Part shown: positions 1 through 6,070 of the stretch, in pieces | How positions within the stretch are numbered: the first letter of the stretch is position 1 | Layout of the letters: each line of letters starts with the position of its first letter | Assembly (NCBI GenBank): GCA_043777795.1 | Contig: JAYWHJ010000122.1 | Location: 1-10,473 of the forward strand | Direction of reading: 5' to 3' | Length of the DNA stretch: 10,473 nucleotides | From: JAAFIP01 sp043777795 | GTDB taxonomy: Bacteria > Pseudomonadota > Gammaproteobacteria > Burkholderiales > Burkholderiaceae_C | Notes under the pieces: generated by a model | Told to the model about the DNA's origin: nothing | Seen by the model: only the letters and a program-made list of their open reading frames with translations | The model's database searches: none | Program-made: the position numbers and the translations under genes

Positions 1-81
1 GTGCTGGTGCTGGTGCTGGTGCTGGTGCTGGTGCTGGTGCTGGTGCTGGTGCTGGTGCTGGTGCTGGTGCTGGTGCTGGTG
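1..81 (+). repeat. Perfect hexanucleotide tandem array (GTGCTG)13.5, coding for Pro-Ala on the minus strand
   Basis: Thirteen exact copies of GTGCTG (1-78) plus a half copy (79-81). The array may continue left of the window. It lies inside the minus-strand lipoprotein and encodes alternating CCA GCA codons. There is no silent variation between copies, which points to recent expansion by slipped-strand mispairing. Because the unit is six bases, copy-number change would alter linker length without shifting frame. Confidence 0.97.
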
Positions 82-193
82 TAATGGAAGTGGGTGGGGC
101 GGCTGGGGCGGATGCCGGCGTATCGCCTCCGCCTCCTCCGCACCCGACCATTGAAAGTGCAATACTCAGCGAAACCAGATCAGTTTTTTTCAT
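1..193 (-). CDS. Putative outer-membrane lipoprotein with Pro-Ala linker (N-terminal part, runs off left edge)
   Basis: The minus strand has ATG at 193-191, preceded by an AGGTGAT ribosome site (plus 196-202). The first 18 residues are MKKTDLVSLSIALSMVGC: a basic start, a short hydrophobic stretch and a lipobox-like MVGC, so Cys18 should be lipidated by the Lgt/LspA pathway. Five glycines and an Asp follow (19-24), then a Pro/Ala/Ser/Thr-rich stretch (25-38), then 13 pure Pro-Ala pairs (39-64) to the window edge. Asp at +6 rather than +2 gives no inner-membrane retention signal, so outer-membrane location is inferred. Gly runs and Pro-Ala linkers commonly tether a mature domain of a secreted enzyme or adhesin away from the membrane. 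The functional domain lies outside the window, so the function is unknown. The frame stays open to base 1. Lipobox, ribosome site and start together make a real gene likely. Confidence 0.75.
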   Translation of the reverse strand, partial: MKKTDLVSLSIALSMVGCGGGGGDTPASAPAAPPTSITPAPAPAPAPAPAPAPAPAPAPAPAPA

Positions 194-281
194 CAGATCA
201 CCTAATAAGTTAAGAGATGTAATTTTCGGCAATAAATAAAGCGATGTCCATCCTTAGAACTGATGAGAATGTGAAGAGAAG

Positions 282-300
282 AATGTCCCGCGGGAACATT
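282..300. promoter_or_regulatory. Imperfect palindrome, possible operator or hairpin
   Basis: AATGTCCCGCGGGAACATT: AATGT pairs with ACATT and CCCGCGGG is self-complementary, with one extra A breaking the symmetry. It lies about 90 bases upstream of the lipoprotein start on the minus strand. It resembles a repressor site in form, but I cannot name a regulator. Confidence 0.3.
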
Positions 301-414
301 GCGTTTTATGCGTGGTGAATACGTAACGAGGGGGATTTTTCGGCATATCCGGCGCAAATAAAACCAGCGCCAAAAAAAATAAAGAATGATTTGTGCGCTA
401 CTGCAACGTTCGAC

Positions 415-429
415 CTTGAAGGCTTCAAG
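415..429. promoter_or_regulatory. Perfect 7+7 inverted repeat, possible operator
   Basis: CTTGAAG-G-CTTCAAG is a perfect 7-base dyad around one central base, about 105 bases upstream of the first antitoxin ATG. Antitoxins usually bind dyads that overlap their promoter, so this is a candidate site. The distance is rather large and no promoter is evident beside it. Confidence 0.25.
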
Positions 430-532
430 TTGTTGTCGATTACCGGCTTCGAGCGGGATGGCAGGTTTAAGTGAACAAATAAAGCGCTAAATAAAATACA
501 CTGTTAAGCACCAAATACAGCATTTAACCTCC

Positions 533-997
533 ATGGAGCAGCTCTTCGCCAACCGCTCCATCAGCGTGACCGAACTAAAGCGCAGCCCTACGCCGGCTAT
601 TGAGCAGGCGGGCAGGGAGGCTGTGGCGGTGCCTAATCACAATCGGCCTGCCGTCTATTTGGTGCCTGCCGCTACTTACCAAAATATGCTCGCGCAGGTG
701 CAGCAATTGAGCGGCGCGGTGGCAGTAAGCCGCGCCGACCGTCGACCTGGAGTGTCTGCAAAAGAAAAGTTTGCAAAGGTTAAAGGCGCGACTTTGAAGA
801 AAAATAATTTCAATTATTCTTGGATAAAAGAAGGCGCGACACTATGTCCACAATATACGCTATTGAGCAGGCTGTGCAAAAGCTACCCGTGGCCGGGCTG
901 GCAGAGTTTTGCCGTCGGTTTATGCAGTTTGACGAAGCGGCTTGGGATGCACAGATTGAAGCCGATGCGGGCGCAGGCAAGCTGGACGCATTGGTAG
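533..997 (+). CDS. Phd/YefM-family antitoxin with aberrant run-on C-terminus
   Basis: Residues 1-55 fit the Phd/YefM DNA-binding antitoxin fold: RSISVTELKRSP near the start, then IEQAGREAVAVPNHNRPAVYLVP. In this family the segment forms the dimeric operator-binding domain, and a C-terminal helix neutralises a RelE/ParE or Doc toxin. Typical members have about 80-95 residues. This frame has 154, and beyond about residue 104 it only reads out of frame through the next antitoxin gene (844-1044). The tail is therefore not a natural domain: the normal stop was probably lost by frameshift or substitution between about 690 and 800. No good ribosome site precedes the ATG. It may be a pseudogene or an antitoxin kept for its DNA-binding part. 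No cognate toxin directly follows it. Confidence 0.6.
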   Translation: MEQLFANRSISVTELKRSPTPAIEQAGREAVAVPNHNRPAVYLVPAATYQNMLAQVQQLSGAVAVSRADRRPGVSAKEKFAKVKGATLKKNNFNYSWIKEGATLCPQYTLLSRLCKSYPWPGWQSFAVGLCSLTKRLGMHRLKPMRAQASWTHW

Positions 998-1044
998 CTG
1001 AAGCCTTGGCGGAATACAAAACCGATCAGGTTCGCCCACTTTGA
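844..1044 (+). CDS. Antitoxin of a ParE/RelE-type toxin-antitoxin pair
   Basis: A 66-residue protein beginning MSTIYAIEQAVQKLP, with FDEAAWDAQIEADAGAGKLD in the middle and a short basic end. I recognise this as the small acidic antitoxin usually encoded just before HPSLxFK-type ParE/RelE toxins, where it binds and inactivates the toxin. ATG 844 is chosen over TTG 820 because AGAAGG (829-834) sits nine bases upstream and family members begin at this MSTIY-like motif. Its TGA (1042-1044) overlaps the toxin's TTG in TTGA (1041-1044), the usual translational coupling. The frame is intact although its toxin is broken, so it could persist as a solitary antitoxin. The family call comes from remembered relatives. 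Confidence 0.75.
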   Translation: MSTIYAIEQAVQKLPVAGLAEFCRRFMQFDEAAWDAQIEADAGAGKLDALVAEALAEYKTDQVRPL

Positions 1045-1300
1045 AGAATTCTGTATCTGTAAAATTCTGGCAGTGCTTTGATGTCTTGCCACAAGACATT
1101 CAAACCATTGCGCGCAGTCGTTTTGAGTTGCTGAAGCACAACCCGTCTCACCCATCGCTGCAATTTAAACCGGTGAAAAATGGTGCGTCTGATAGCGTGC
1201 GTGTAAGTCGGGACTGCCGCGCTTTGGGCATTCCCTGGGACGAGGGGTGCAATAGTTTTGGATTGGTAGCCGTGCTGATTACGACAAATTGTTGGCTTAG
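1041..1300 (+). pseudogene. ParE/RelE-family toxin, inactivated by frameshift and nonsense mutation
   Basis: It starts at TTG 1041, overlapping the antitoxin stop. Residues 1-68 resemble the ParE/RelE toxins paired with this antitoxin type: KFWQCFDVLPQDIQ, then HPSLQFKPV, SVRV and RALGI. After DEG (1239-1247) the open frame gives unrelated residues and ends at 1319. Moving to the frame beginning GTG at 1247 restores the family C-terminus: V, Q, stop TAG (1253-1255), then FWIGSRADYDKLLA and TAG at 1298-1300. Two lesions are therefore needed: loss of one G in the run at 1244-1247, and a probable TGG-to-TAG change in the conserved W-F-W segment. The protein made would lack its conserved last strand and should be inactive. 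A sequencing error could explain the G-run shift but not the TAG. Confidence 0.8.
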
Positions 1301-1328
1301 TAAGCTCTGGAAATTCTGAGAACCCCCC

Positions 1329-1805
1329 ATGACCCCCTACACCGCCCAAACCCTCTGGCTCCGTGGCGAGCAGAACTTTTTGGATAACCGTTACAGCCGC
1401 AAGCATGTGCTGCGCTTTGATGGTGGGGTGGAGGTGCCGGGTTCGTCGTCGCCGCATGTGGTGCGGGAGCCGTATTCAGATGCGACTGCGGTAGACCCGG
1501 AAGAAGCGTTTGTCTCGTCGCTGTCTAGCTGCCACATGCTGTGGTTTTTGTCGATGGCGGTGGAGCGCAAGTTTCGGGTTGACCGCTACTTTGACGCCGC
1601 CTCGGGCATCATGGAAAAGAATGCCAATGGCAAGCTCTTCGTGTCGGTAGTGACGCTTCGGCCCGAGGTGCAGTTCTCGGGTGCGCATTTGCCCACGCGC
1701 GCGCAGGTGAATGCCATGCACCATGCGGCGCATGAAGAGTGCTTTATTGCCAACTCGGTGAAAACGCAGGTGCTGTGCGAGCCTGTGTATGGTGCTACTG
1801 ACTGA
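1329..1805 (+). CDS. OsmC family protein (putative organic hydroperoxide reductase)
   Basis: 158 residues, a normal length for the OsmC/Ohr superfamily. These cytoplasmic homodimers reduce organic hydroperoxides with a reactive cysteine pair. Both cysteines are present: Cys68 in SSLSSCHMLWFL and Cys138 in HEECFIANSV, the usual positions on the long central helix and near the C-terminus. The acidic pair in DPEEAF (56-61) just before the first Cys is also typical. The HMLWFL variant places it in a general OsmC-like subfamily rather than classical Ohr, so the true substrate is uncertain. ATG 1329 follows the broken toxin by about 28 bases and has only a weak ribosome site (TGAGAA). It converges on PPK2, with repeat copy A between the two stops. 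Confidence 0.85.
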   Translation: MTPYTAQTLWLRGEQNFLDNRYSRKHVLRFDGGVEVPGSSSPHVVREPYSDATAVDPEEAFVSSLSSCHMLWFLSMAVERKFRVDRYFDAASGIMEKNANGKLFVSVVTLRPEVQFSGAHLPTRAQVNAMHHAAHEECFIANSVKTQVLCEPVYGATD

Positions 1806-1828
1806 GACCTAGTGCCTAATTGGCCGCC

Positions 1829-1870
1829 AGCGCATTAAAATATTGCACGAGCAGCTATTAAATTAATAGT
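1829..1870 (+). repeat. Intergenic hairpin repeat, copy A
   Basis: A 42-base element matching 4984-5025 at 37 of 42 positions by eye. It contains two consecutive short inverted repeats. The first is GCATTA-aaa-TATTGC, with one mismatch. The second is CTATTA-aat-TAATAG, a perfect 6-base stem. It lies 24 bases after the OsmC stop and touches the PPK2 stop (1870-1872), so it could act as a bidirectional 3' end. Elements of this look are, from memory, common between genes of Comamonadaceae. Confidence 0.75.
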
Positions 1871-2715
1871 TATTTGATTTTCAACCCAGCCAACTTGGGG
1901 TCATCGGGTGGGTATGTCAAATCGAGCGATTTCAGTTTGTCGCGCACCAAGGTGGCAATCATCAAGTTGCGGTGCGTCTTGGAGTCAGCGGGCACCACGG
2001 TCCATGGGGCTTGGGGGGTGCTGGTGGCAGCCAGCAGGGCTTCGTAGGCTGTTTGGTAGTCGGCCCATTGCTTGCGCACCTCGATGTCGCCCAGGCTGAA
2101 CTTCCAGCGCTTGGTGGGGTCGTCGATGCGCTCTTGCAGGCGCTGGCCTTGCTCTTTGAAGCTGATGTGCAGCATGAACTTCATCACCACGGTGCCGGTC
2201 TCGGTCAGCATGCGCTCAAAGTCGTTGATCTGGGCAAAACGCTGGCGGGTTTGCTCGGGTGTGATCCAACCGTTCACCACGGGTACCAGCACGTCTTCGT
2301 AGTGGCTGCGGTTGAAGATCATCACGTCACCGGCGGCAGGCACATGCTGGTGGATGCGCCACAGGTAATCGTGGGCGCGCTCGGTCTCGGTGGGGGCTTT
2401 CCAGCCCAAGGCGTGCACCCCCAGTGCGCTGGTGCGGCCAAACACGCCGCGGATGGTGCCGTCTTTGCCCGACGTGTCCATGCCTTGCAGCACCACCAGC
2501 AGCTTGTGGCGACGGTCGGCGTAGAACAGGTTCTGCAAGGTGTCCAGCTCTATCGCCAAAGTATCGATGGTTTCTTTGTCCTTGGCCTTGTCGCCGCTGG
2601 AATAGGGCTTGGCCGATGGGTCGCATTGTTCCAGTGCAAACGCCTTGGCTTTGCTATTGGTTGGGGGTTGCCATGAGGCCAACAAGGCGTCTTGTTTGTC
2701 AGTGTTTTTAGTCAT
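1870..2715 (-). CDS. ppk2: Polyphosphate kinase 2 (PPK2) family, class III-like
   Basis: 281 residues, one PPK2 domain. It moves phosphate between inorganic polyphosphate and nucleotides in the cytosol. Walker A is GMDTSGKDG (78-86). The second nucleotide/lid segment is VMIFNRSHYEDVLV (131-144). Later come MKFMLHISFKEQ, RWKFSLGDIEVRKQWADYQ and APWTVVPADS, all family hallmarks. FNRSHYEDVL plus the HKLLVVLQ lead-in match what I remember of class III enzymes such as that of Meiothermus ruber, which phosphorylate both AMP and ADP from polyphosphate. The class is inferred; the family is clear. ATG 2715 has AGGGGA (plus 2721-2726) five bases upstream. It is divergent from the MFS gene. TAA is at 1872-1870. 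Confidence 0.93.
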   Translation of the reverse strand: MTKNTDKQDALLASWQPPTNSKAKAFALEQCDPSAKPYSSGDKAKDKETIDTLAIELDTLQNLFYADRRHKLLVVLQGMDTSGKDGTIRGVFGRTSALGVHALGWKAPTETERAHDYLWRIHQHVPAAGDVMIFNRSHYEDVLVPVVNGWITPEQTRQRFAQINDFERMLTETGTVVMKFMLHISFKEQGQRLQERIDDPTKRWKFSLGDIEVRKQWADYQTAYEALLAATSTPQAPWTVVPADSKTHRNLMIATLVRDKLKSLDLTYPPDDPKLAGLKIK

Positions 2716-2889
2716 GTGTATCCCCTACGTGTGATGGCTGCTTGCGTGCAGGCGGTGCTGGCTTAGCATACCTAACTTTCCAGCATGGCGCAGATTTTCC
2801 CTTACCATGGAAGAGGCGTAATATGGCCTTGGGTGCGCGCAACACTGGAGTTTGCGGCGCAGAGCAACCTGTTGAACCGAGAACCCACT
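2716..2889. other. Divergent intergenic region between PPK2 and MFS transporter
   Basis: 174 bases that should hold the promoters for both genes. TATGCT on the minus strand could be a -10 box for PPK2, but I find no matching -35 box. No operator dyad stands out. An in-frame ATG at 2785 would extend the MFS protein by 35 residues, but that stretch is not membrane-like and is treated as untranslated. Confidence 0.45.
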
Positions 2890-4122
2890 ATGAACAACCC
2901 CGTTAACGATCGTATGGCATCTGCTGTGGCCACACCTGCAGCCCAACAGGCGTCGGGTACCCCGTTCTGGGTCACCACCTTGCTCAACGTCGCCCACGCG
3001 ATTGACCATATGTTTTTGCTGATCTTTGCCACCGCCGTGGCGACGATGGCGGGGGACTTTGGCTATGCACGCTGGGAAGACCTCATGCCTTGGGGTGCGG
3101 GGGCGTTTGTGATGTTTGGCTTGGGCTCCATTCCGGCGGGGCGCTTGGGCGACCTGTGGGGGCGCCGCCCGATGATGCTGGTGTTTTTCTTTGGCATGGG
3201 GCTGTCGGCCTTGCTGGTGGCTTGTGTGCAGTCGCCCTGGCAATTGGCAGTGGCGCTGACTTTGCTGGGCACCTTCTCGGCCATTTACCACCCGGTGGGT
3301 ATCCCCATGCTGGTGCAGCACTCAGCCACGCCGGGCGCGACGATTGGCTTTAACGGGCTGGCAGGTAACTTGGGTATTGCGGTGGCGGCGCTGGTGACTG
3401 GGCTGCTGGTCAAAGCCTTTGGCTGGAGAGTAGCCTTTGCGGTGCCGGGGGCGATTTGTATGGCGGTGGGGCTGTGGTTTGCGTGGGTGTGCCCGCGCGA
3501 GACGATGGCCCCCGCCAAGCGCGGCATCAAGGCCAAGGTGAGCCTGACGCCTGCGCAATTGGCGCGTGCCTTTTTGGTGATGACGACCGCAGCGGCCAGT
3601 GGCGGGCTGCTGTTTAACATCACCACCAACGGCAACACGCAGCTTATGACCGAGCGTTTTCAGGGCGTGATGCAGGACCCTGCCAAGCTGGGCCTGCTGC
3701 TGGCCTCGGTGTACGCCGTTGCCTCGCTGGCGCAGGTGGTGGTCGGGCGGCTGATTGACCGTTTTTCGATTCGCAACCTGTACCGCTGTGTGGTGGTGAT
3801 GCAGATCCCTCTGCTGCTGCTTGCCGCCACAGCGCAAGGCTGGTGGCTATACGCGGCGCTAATCGGGGTGATGGTGTCGGTGTTTGGGGCTATTCCGTTT
3901 ACCGACGCGATGATCGTGCGCTACGTGGACGACCATATGCGTTCACGTGTGGCCGGCATGCGCCTGGCGGTGTCGATTGGTATCAGCTCGGTGGCGGTGT
4001 GGGCGCTCGGGCCGTTGGTGAAATCCATCGGTTTTGGCCAGGTGTTGATGCTGCTGGCGGGCGTGGCAGTGTTCACCTTTTTGGTGGTGAGCTGGTTACC
4101 AGACGAGCCAGCGCGCGCGTAA
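2890..4122 (+). CDS. Major facilitator superfamily (MFS) transporter
   Basis: 410 residues from ATG 2890, consistent with a 12-helix MFS porter in the inner membrane. The first helix begins near residue 27 (FWVTTLLNVAHAIDHMFLLI). The MFS loop 2-3 motif A is GRLGDLWGRRP (84-94), and a second-half counterpart appears as GRLIDRFSIRN. Long Val/Leu/Ala/Gly helices and a central basic loop (PAKRGIKAKV) divide two six-helix halves. The HAIDH and HPVGIP segments recall the Fsr/fosmidomycin-resistance-like branch, but the substrate cannot be told from sequence. ATG 2890 is chosen because the upstream in-frame stretch is tryptophan- and charge-rich and precedes the natural soluble N-terminus; its ribosome site is weak. 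The 3' end converges on the crotonase gene 32 bases away. Confidence 0.9.
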   Translation: MNNPVNDRMASAVATPAAQQASGTPFWVTTLLNVAHAIDHMFLLIFATAVATMAGDFGYARWEDLMPWGAGAFVMFGLGSIPAGRLGDLWGRRPMMLVFFFGMGLSALLVACVQSPWQLAVALTLLGTFSAIYHPVGIPMLVQHSATPGATIGFNGLAGNLGIAVAALVTGLLVKAFGWRVAFAVPGAICMAVGLWFAWVCPRETMAPAKRGIKAKVSLTPAQLARAFLVMTTAAASGGLLFNITTNGNTQLMTERFQGVMQDPAKLGLLLASVYAVASLAQVVVGRLIDRFSIRNLYRCVVVMQIPLLLLAATAQGWWLYAALIGVMVSVFGAIPFTDAMIVRYVDDHMRSRVAGMRLAVSIGISSVAVWALGPLVKSIGFGQVLMLLAGVAVFTFLVVSWLPDEPARA

Positions 4123-4154
4123 ATTGGCTGGTGGACGGCCAATGCGCCCGTTGG

Positions 4155-4961
4155 TCAGTCGTATTTAGGTGCGCGCCGCTCGCGCAGGCTGGCCACGCCT
4201 TCGTGCACATCGGGCCCACCAAAGCCCATAAATTCGAGGGCGAGTGAAGTATCAAACGTCGGCCCGGCTTGGCGCAGCCAATTGTTCAGGCTGTACTTGG
4301 TCCAGCGGATAGCGGTTTGTGATCCTGCGGCCAGTCTGTCGGCCACCTCGTAGGCTTTGGGCAAGAGCTGCGCCTCGTCCACGCACAGCGACACCAGGCC
4401 AATGCGCTCGGCTTCTTCGCCGCTGATGGGCTCGCACAACATCAGGTAGTACTTGGCTTTGGCCATGCTGCAAAGCAGCGGCCAAACGATCGCGGCATGG
4501 TCGCCCGCCGCCACGCCCAGGCGGGTGTGGCCATCGACAATTTTGGCGGTTTTGCTGGCAATGGAAATGTCGGCCAACAAGCCTGCTACCAGGCCCGCGC
4601 CGACGGCTGGGCCGTGCATGGCGCTGACAATCGGTTTGTCGCAATTGATCACGTTGTAGACCAAATCGCGCGCCTCTTTCCACACCCGGGTGCGCACGGC
4701 AAAGTCGCTGGCCATGTCTTGTACCAGGCTTAAATCGCCACCGCCCGAAAAGCCCAGACCCTCGCCGCGCAGTACCGCTACTTTGACCGACTCGTCCGCC
4801 CCCACATCGCGCCAGATCTCGGTCAACTCGCTGTGGCCCGCATGGCCCGCGGTGGGCAGCTTGCCGTTGAGCGCCTTCATTTGGATGTCCAGCACAGCGC
4901 CATCCACGCCGCGGCGTGTGATGTTCAAAGTTTGGTAGGCGGTGTAGTCAATGGGTTTCAT
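4155..4961 (-). CDS. Enoyl-CoA hydratase/isomerase family (crotonase-fold) protein
   Basis: 268 residues, normal for a crotonase monomer that would form trimers or hexamers in the cytosol and act on acyl-CoA thioesters. The two oxyanion-hole segments are present: FSGGGDLS (71-78) and HGPAVGAGL (116-124). The segment where classical hydratases carry the first catalytic Glu reads DGHTRLGVAAGD (143-154), with no Glu, and the second Glu position appears to be Tyr (171-172). This DGH...AGD pattern belongs to a recurrent crotonase subgroup of unassigned reaction. CoA-ester chemistry is likely but hydration is not assured. ATG 4961 has AAAAGG (plus 4970-4975) eight bases upstream. Repeat copy B lies 22 bases before the start. 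No other fatty-acid genes are adjacent. Confidence 0.87.
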   Translation of the reverse strand: MKPIDYTAYQTLNITRRGVDGAVLDIQMKALNGKLPTAGHAGHSELTEIWRDVGADESVKVAVLRGEGLGFSGGGDLSLVQDMASDFAVRTRVWKEARDLVYNVINCDKPIVSAMHGPAVGAGLVAGLLADISIASKTAKIVDGHTRLGVAAGDHAAIVWPLLCSMAKAKYYLMLCEPISGEEAERIGLVSLCVDEAQLLPKAYEVADRLAAGSQTAIRWTKYSLNNWLRQAGPTFDTSLALEFMGFGGPDVHEGVASLRERRAPKYD

Positions 4962-4983
4962 TTTTTAAGCCTTTTATGCTTCT

Positions 4984-5025
4984 AGCGCAATAAAATATTG
5001 CGGGAGCAGCTATTAAATATATAGT
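4984..5025 (+). repeat. Intergenic hairpin repeat, copy B
   Basis: Matches copy A (1829-1870) at 37 of 42 positions by eye, in the same orientation. Its first hairpin is CGCAATA-aaa-TATTGCG, a perfect 7-base stem. The second (CTATTA-aat-ATATAG) is weaker than in copy A. It occupies the 122-base gap between the methyltransferase stop and the crotonase start, so it would lie in the leader of the crotonase transcript or end the methyltransferase transcript. Confidence 0.75.
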
Positions 5026-5083
5026 ATACGGAACGCAACGAATGGGCTACTTTGCGCATTATGGTGCACATCGACTGGAGTTT

Positions 5084-6070
5084 TCAGGCCGTTTGCTGGG
5101 CCGAGGGTGCGCTGAGCAGGGGCGTAAAAAAGCGTGGGCGCATGTCGCTCAAACCCAGCTGGCCCAGCACCTCCTGCAAGCGCGCGGCGGCGCTGCGCGC
5201 ACTGGCTGCCTGGTGGCTGCGCGCACCGCGCGTGGCAATGATTAGCTCGTTTTTCATGGAATGCTCCCAGCCCACCAGCTCGGTCACCGTCACGCTGTAG
5301 CCGTGGGCCTCTAGCTGCAAGCAGCGCAGCACATTGGTCAGCTGGCTGCCAAACTCGCGGGTGTGCAAAGGGTGGCGCCACAGCTCGGCCAGCGGGTTGC
5401 TGGCCATGGTTTTGTTCTTATTTGCTTTTAGCGTAGCGGCCACTTCGGCCTGGCAGCAGGGCACTAGCACCATGTGCTGCACCTGGTGCTTCAGGCCAAA
5501 GGCAATCGCATCGTCGGTGGCGGTGTTGCAGGCATGCAGCGCAGTGACGATGTCGATGCGCGCTGGCAGTTGCCGAGCATGCTCAGACTCTGCGACCGAA
5601 AGGTTTAAAAACTGCATGCCACTAAAGCCAAACTCTTTGGCCAGCTGCGCACTGCGCTGCACCAACTCGTCACGCACCTCTACGCCAATCACTCGGCCAG
5701 GGACGTTGCCGCCTGGCTTGGCTTGCAGCTTGAAGAACAGGTCGTACAGGATAAAACCCAGGTAAGACTTGCCTGCGCCGTGGTCTACCAGCGTGACATC
5801 CGGGTGCTGCTGCTGCACTTTTTGCAGAAGCGGCTCGATAAAGTTAAACAGGTGATACACCTGCTTGAGCTTGCGCCGCGAGTCTTGGTTCAGCTTGCCA
5901 TCGCGTGTAAGGATGTGCAGCGCCTTGAGCAGTTCCACCGATTGCTCGGGGCGGATGTCGTATTTTTCGCCGCTGGTGGGCGTTTGTACCGAGCTGGCCG
6001 TAGACGCTTTACCAGAGGCCGTTTTAGGCGAAGTTTTTGGAGAGGCAGGGGGCAGTCGTTGGGCGTTCAT
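5084..6070 (-). CDS. Class I SAM-dependent methyltransferase (Methyltransf_32/TRM13-like)
   Basis: 328 residues from ATG 6070. Residues 1-37 are a low-complexity Ser/Thr/Pro/Lys tail with a repeated SPKT. The Rossmann-type domain follows: SAM-binding motif I VDHGAGKSYLG (95-105), an acidic strand end IGVEVRDELV (128-137), ALHACNTATDDAI (177-189) and VPCCQ (203-207). LHAC...TD and PCC are characteristic of the methyltransferase-32 group, which includes tRNA and protein methyltransferase relatives, so a macromolecular substrate is plausible but unproven. ATG 6070 is supported by GGAGGG (plus 6081-6086) ten bases upstream and by the ATGA overlap with DUF1415; a TTG at 6088 would add six residues and is less likely. 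The C-terminal 45 residues look unconserved. Confidence 0.85.
   Translation of the reverse strand: MNAQRLPPASPKTSPKTASGKASTASSVQTPTSGEKYDIRPEQSVELLKALHILTRDGKLNQDSRRKLKQVYHLFNFIEPLLQKVQQQHPDVTLVDHGAGKSYLGFILYDLFFKLQAKPGGNVPGRVIGVEVRDELVQRSAQLAKEFGFSGMQFLNLSVAESEHARQLPARIDIVTALHACNTATDDAIAFGLKHQVQHMVLVPCCQAEVAATLKANKNKTMASNPLAELWRHPLHTREFGSQLTNVLRCLQLEAHGYSVTVTELVGWEHSMKNELIIATRGARSHQAASARSAAARLQEVLGQLGLSDMRPRFFTPLLSAPSAQQTA

Larger units (their letters stand above)
194..532. other. AT-rich intergenic region between lipoprotein and toxin-antitoxin locus
   Basis: No convincing gene on either strand. It should carry the lipoprotein promoter (leftward) and the promoter of the antitoxin locus (rightward). 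It holds two short dyads (282-300 and 415-429) and an A-rich tract near 372-382. TAAAAT at 492-497 could be a -10 box for rightward transcription, but there is no good -35 box at the right distance. It looks more AT-rich than the neighbouring genes, which fits an acquired or unstable locus. Confidence 0.6.

Noticed and set aside
1..81. CRISPR array or minisatellite-type structural repeat
   Set aside because: The unit is six bases with no spacers and is in frame within a lipoprotein, so it is a coding microsatellite.
351..382. GGCGC...GCGCC inverted repeat beside an A-run, as a terminator
   Set aside because: The stem is only five bases with an 11-base loop. The run reads as A after the stem on the plus strand and as T before it on the minus strand, so neither orientation gives a terminator.
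404..420. GTTCGAC as a tRNA T-loop
   Set aside because: There is no matching T-stem, acceptor stem or anticodon arm around it.
1972..2676. Plus-strand open frame of 234 codons
   Set aside because: It is antisense to PPK2, whose motifs are clear. Composition and lack of any domain mark it as a by-product of GC-rich codon use.
2785..2889. 35-residue N-terminal extension of the MFS transporter
   Set aside because: The stretch has no membrane or signal character and lies in the divergent promoter region; ATG 2890 gives the natural soluble N-terminus.
3322..3837. Minus-strand open frame rich in His, Arg and Gln
   Set aside because: It is antisense to the MFS membrane helices and its composition is that of a reverse-complement shadow.
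4123..4143. ATTGGC...GCCAAT stem between MFS and crotonase genes as a terminator
   Set aside because: Six base pairs with a nine-base loop and no T-run on either side; too weak to call.
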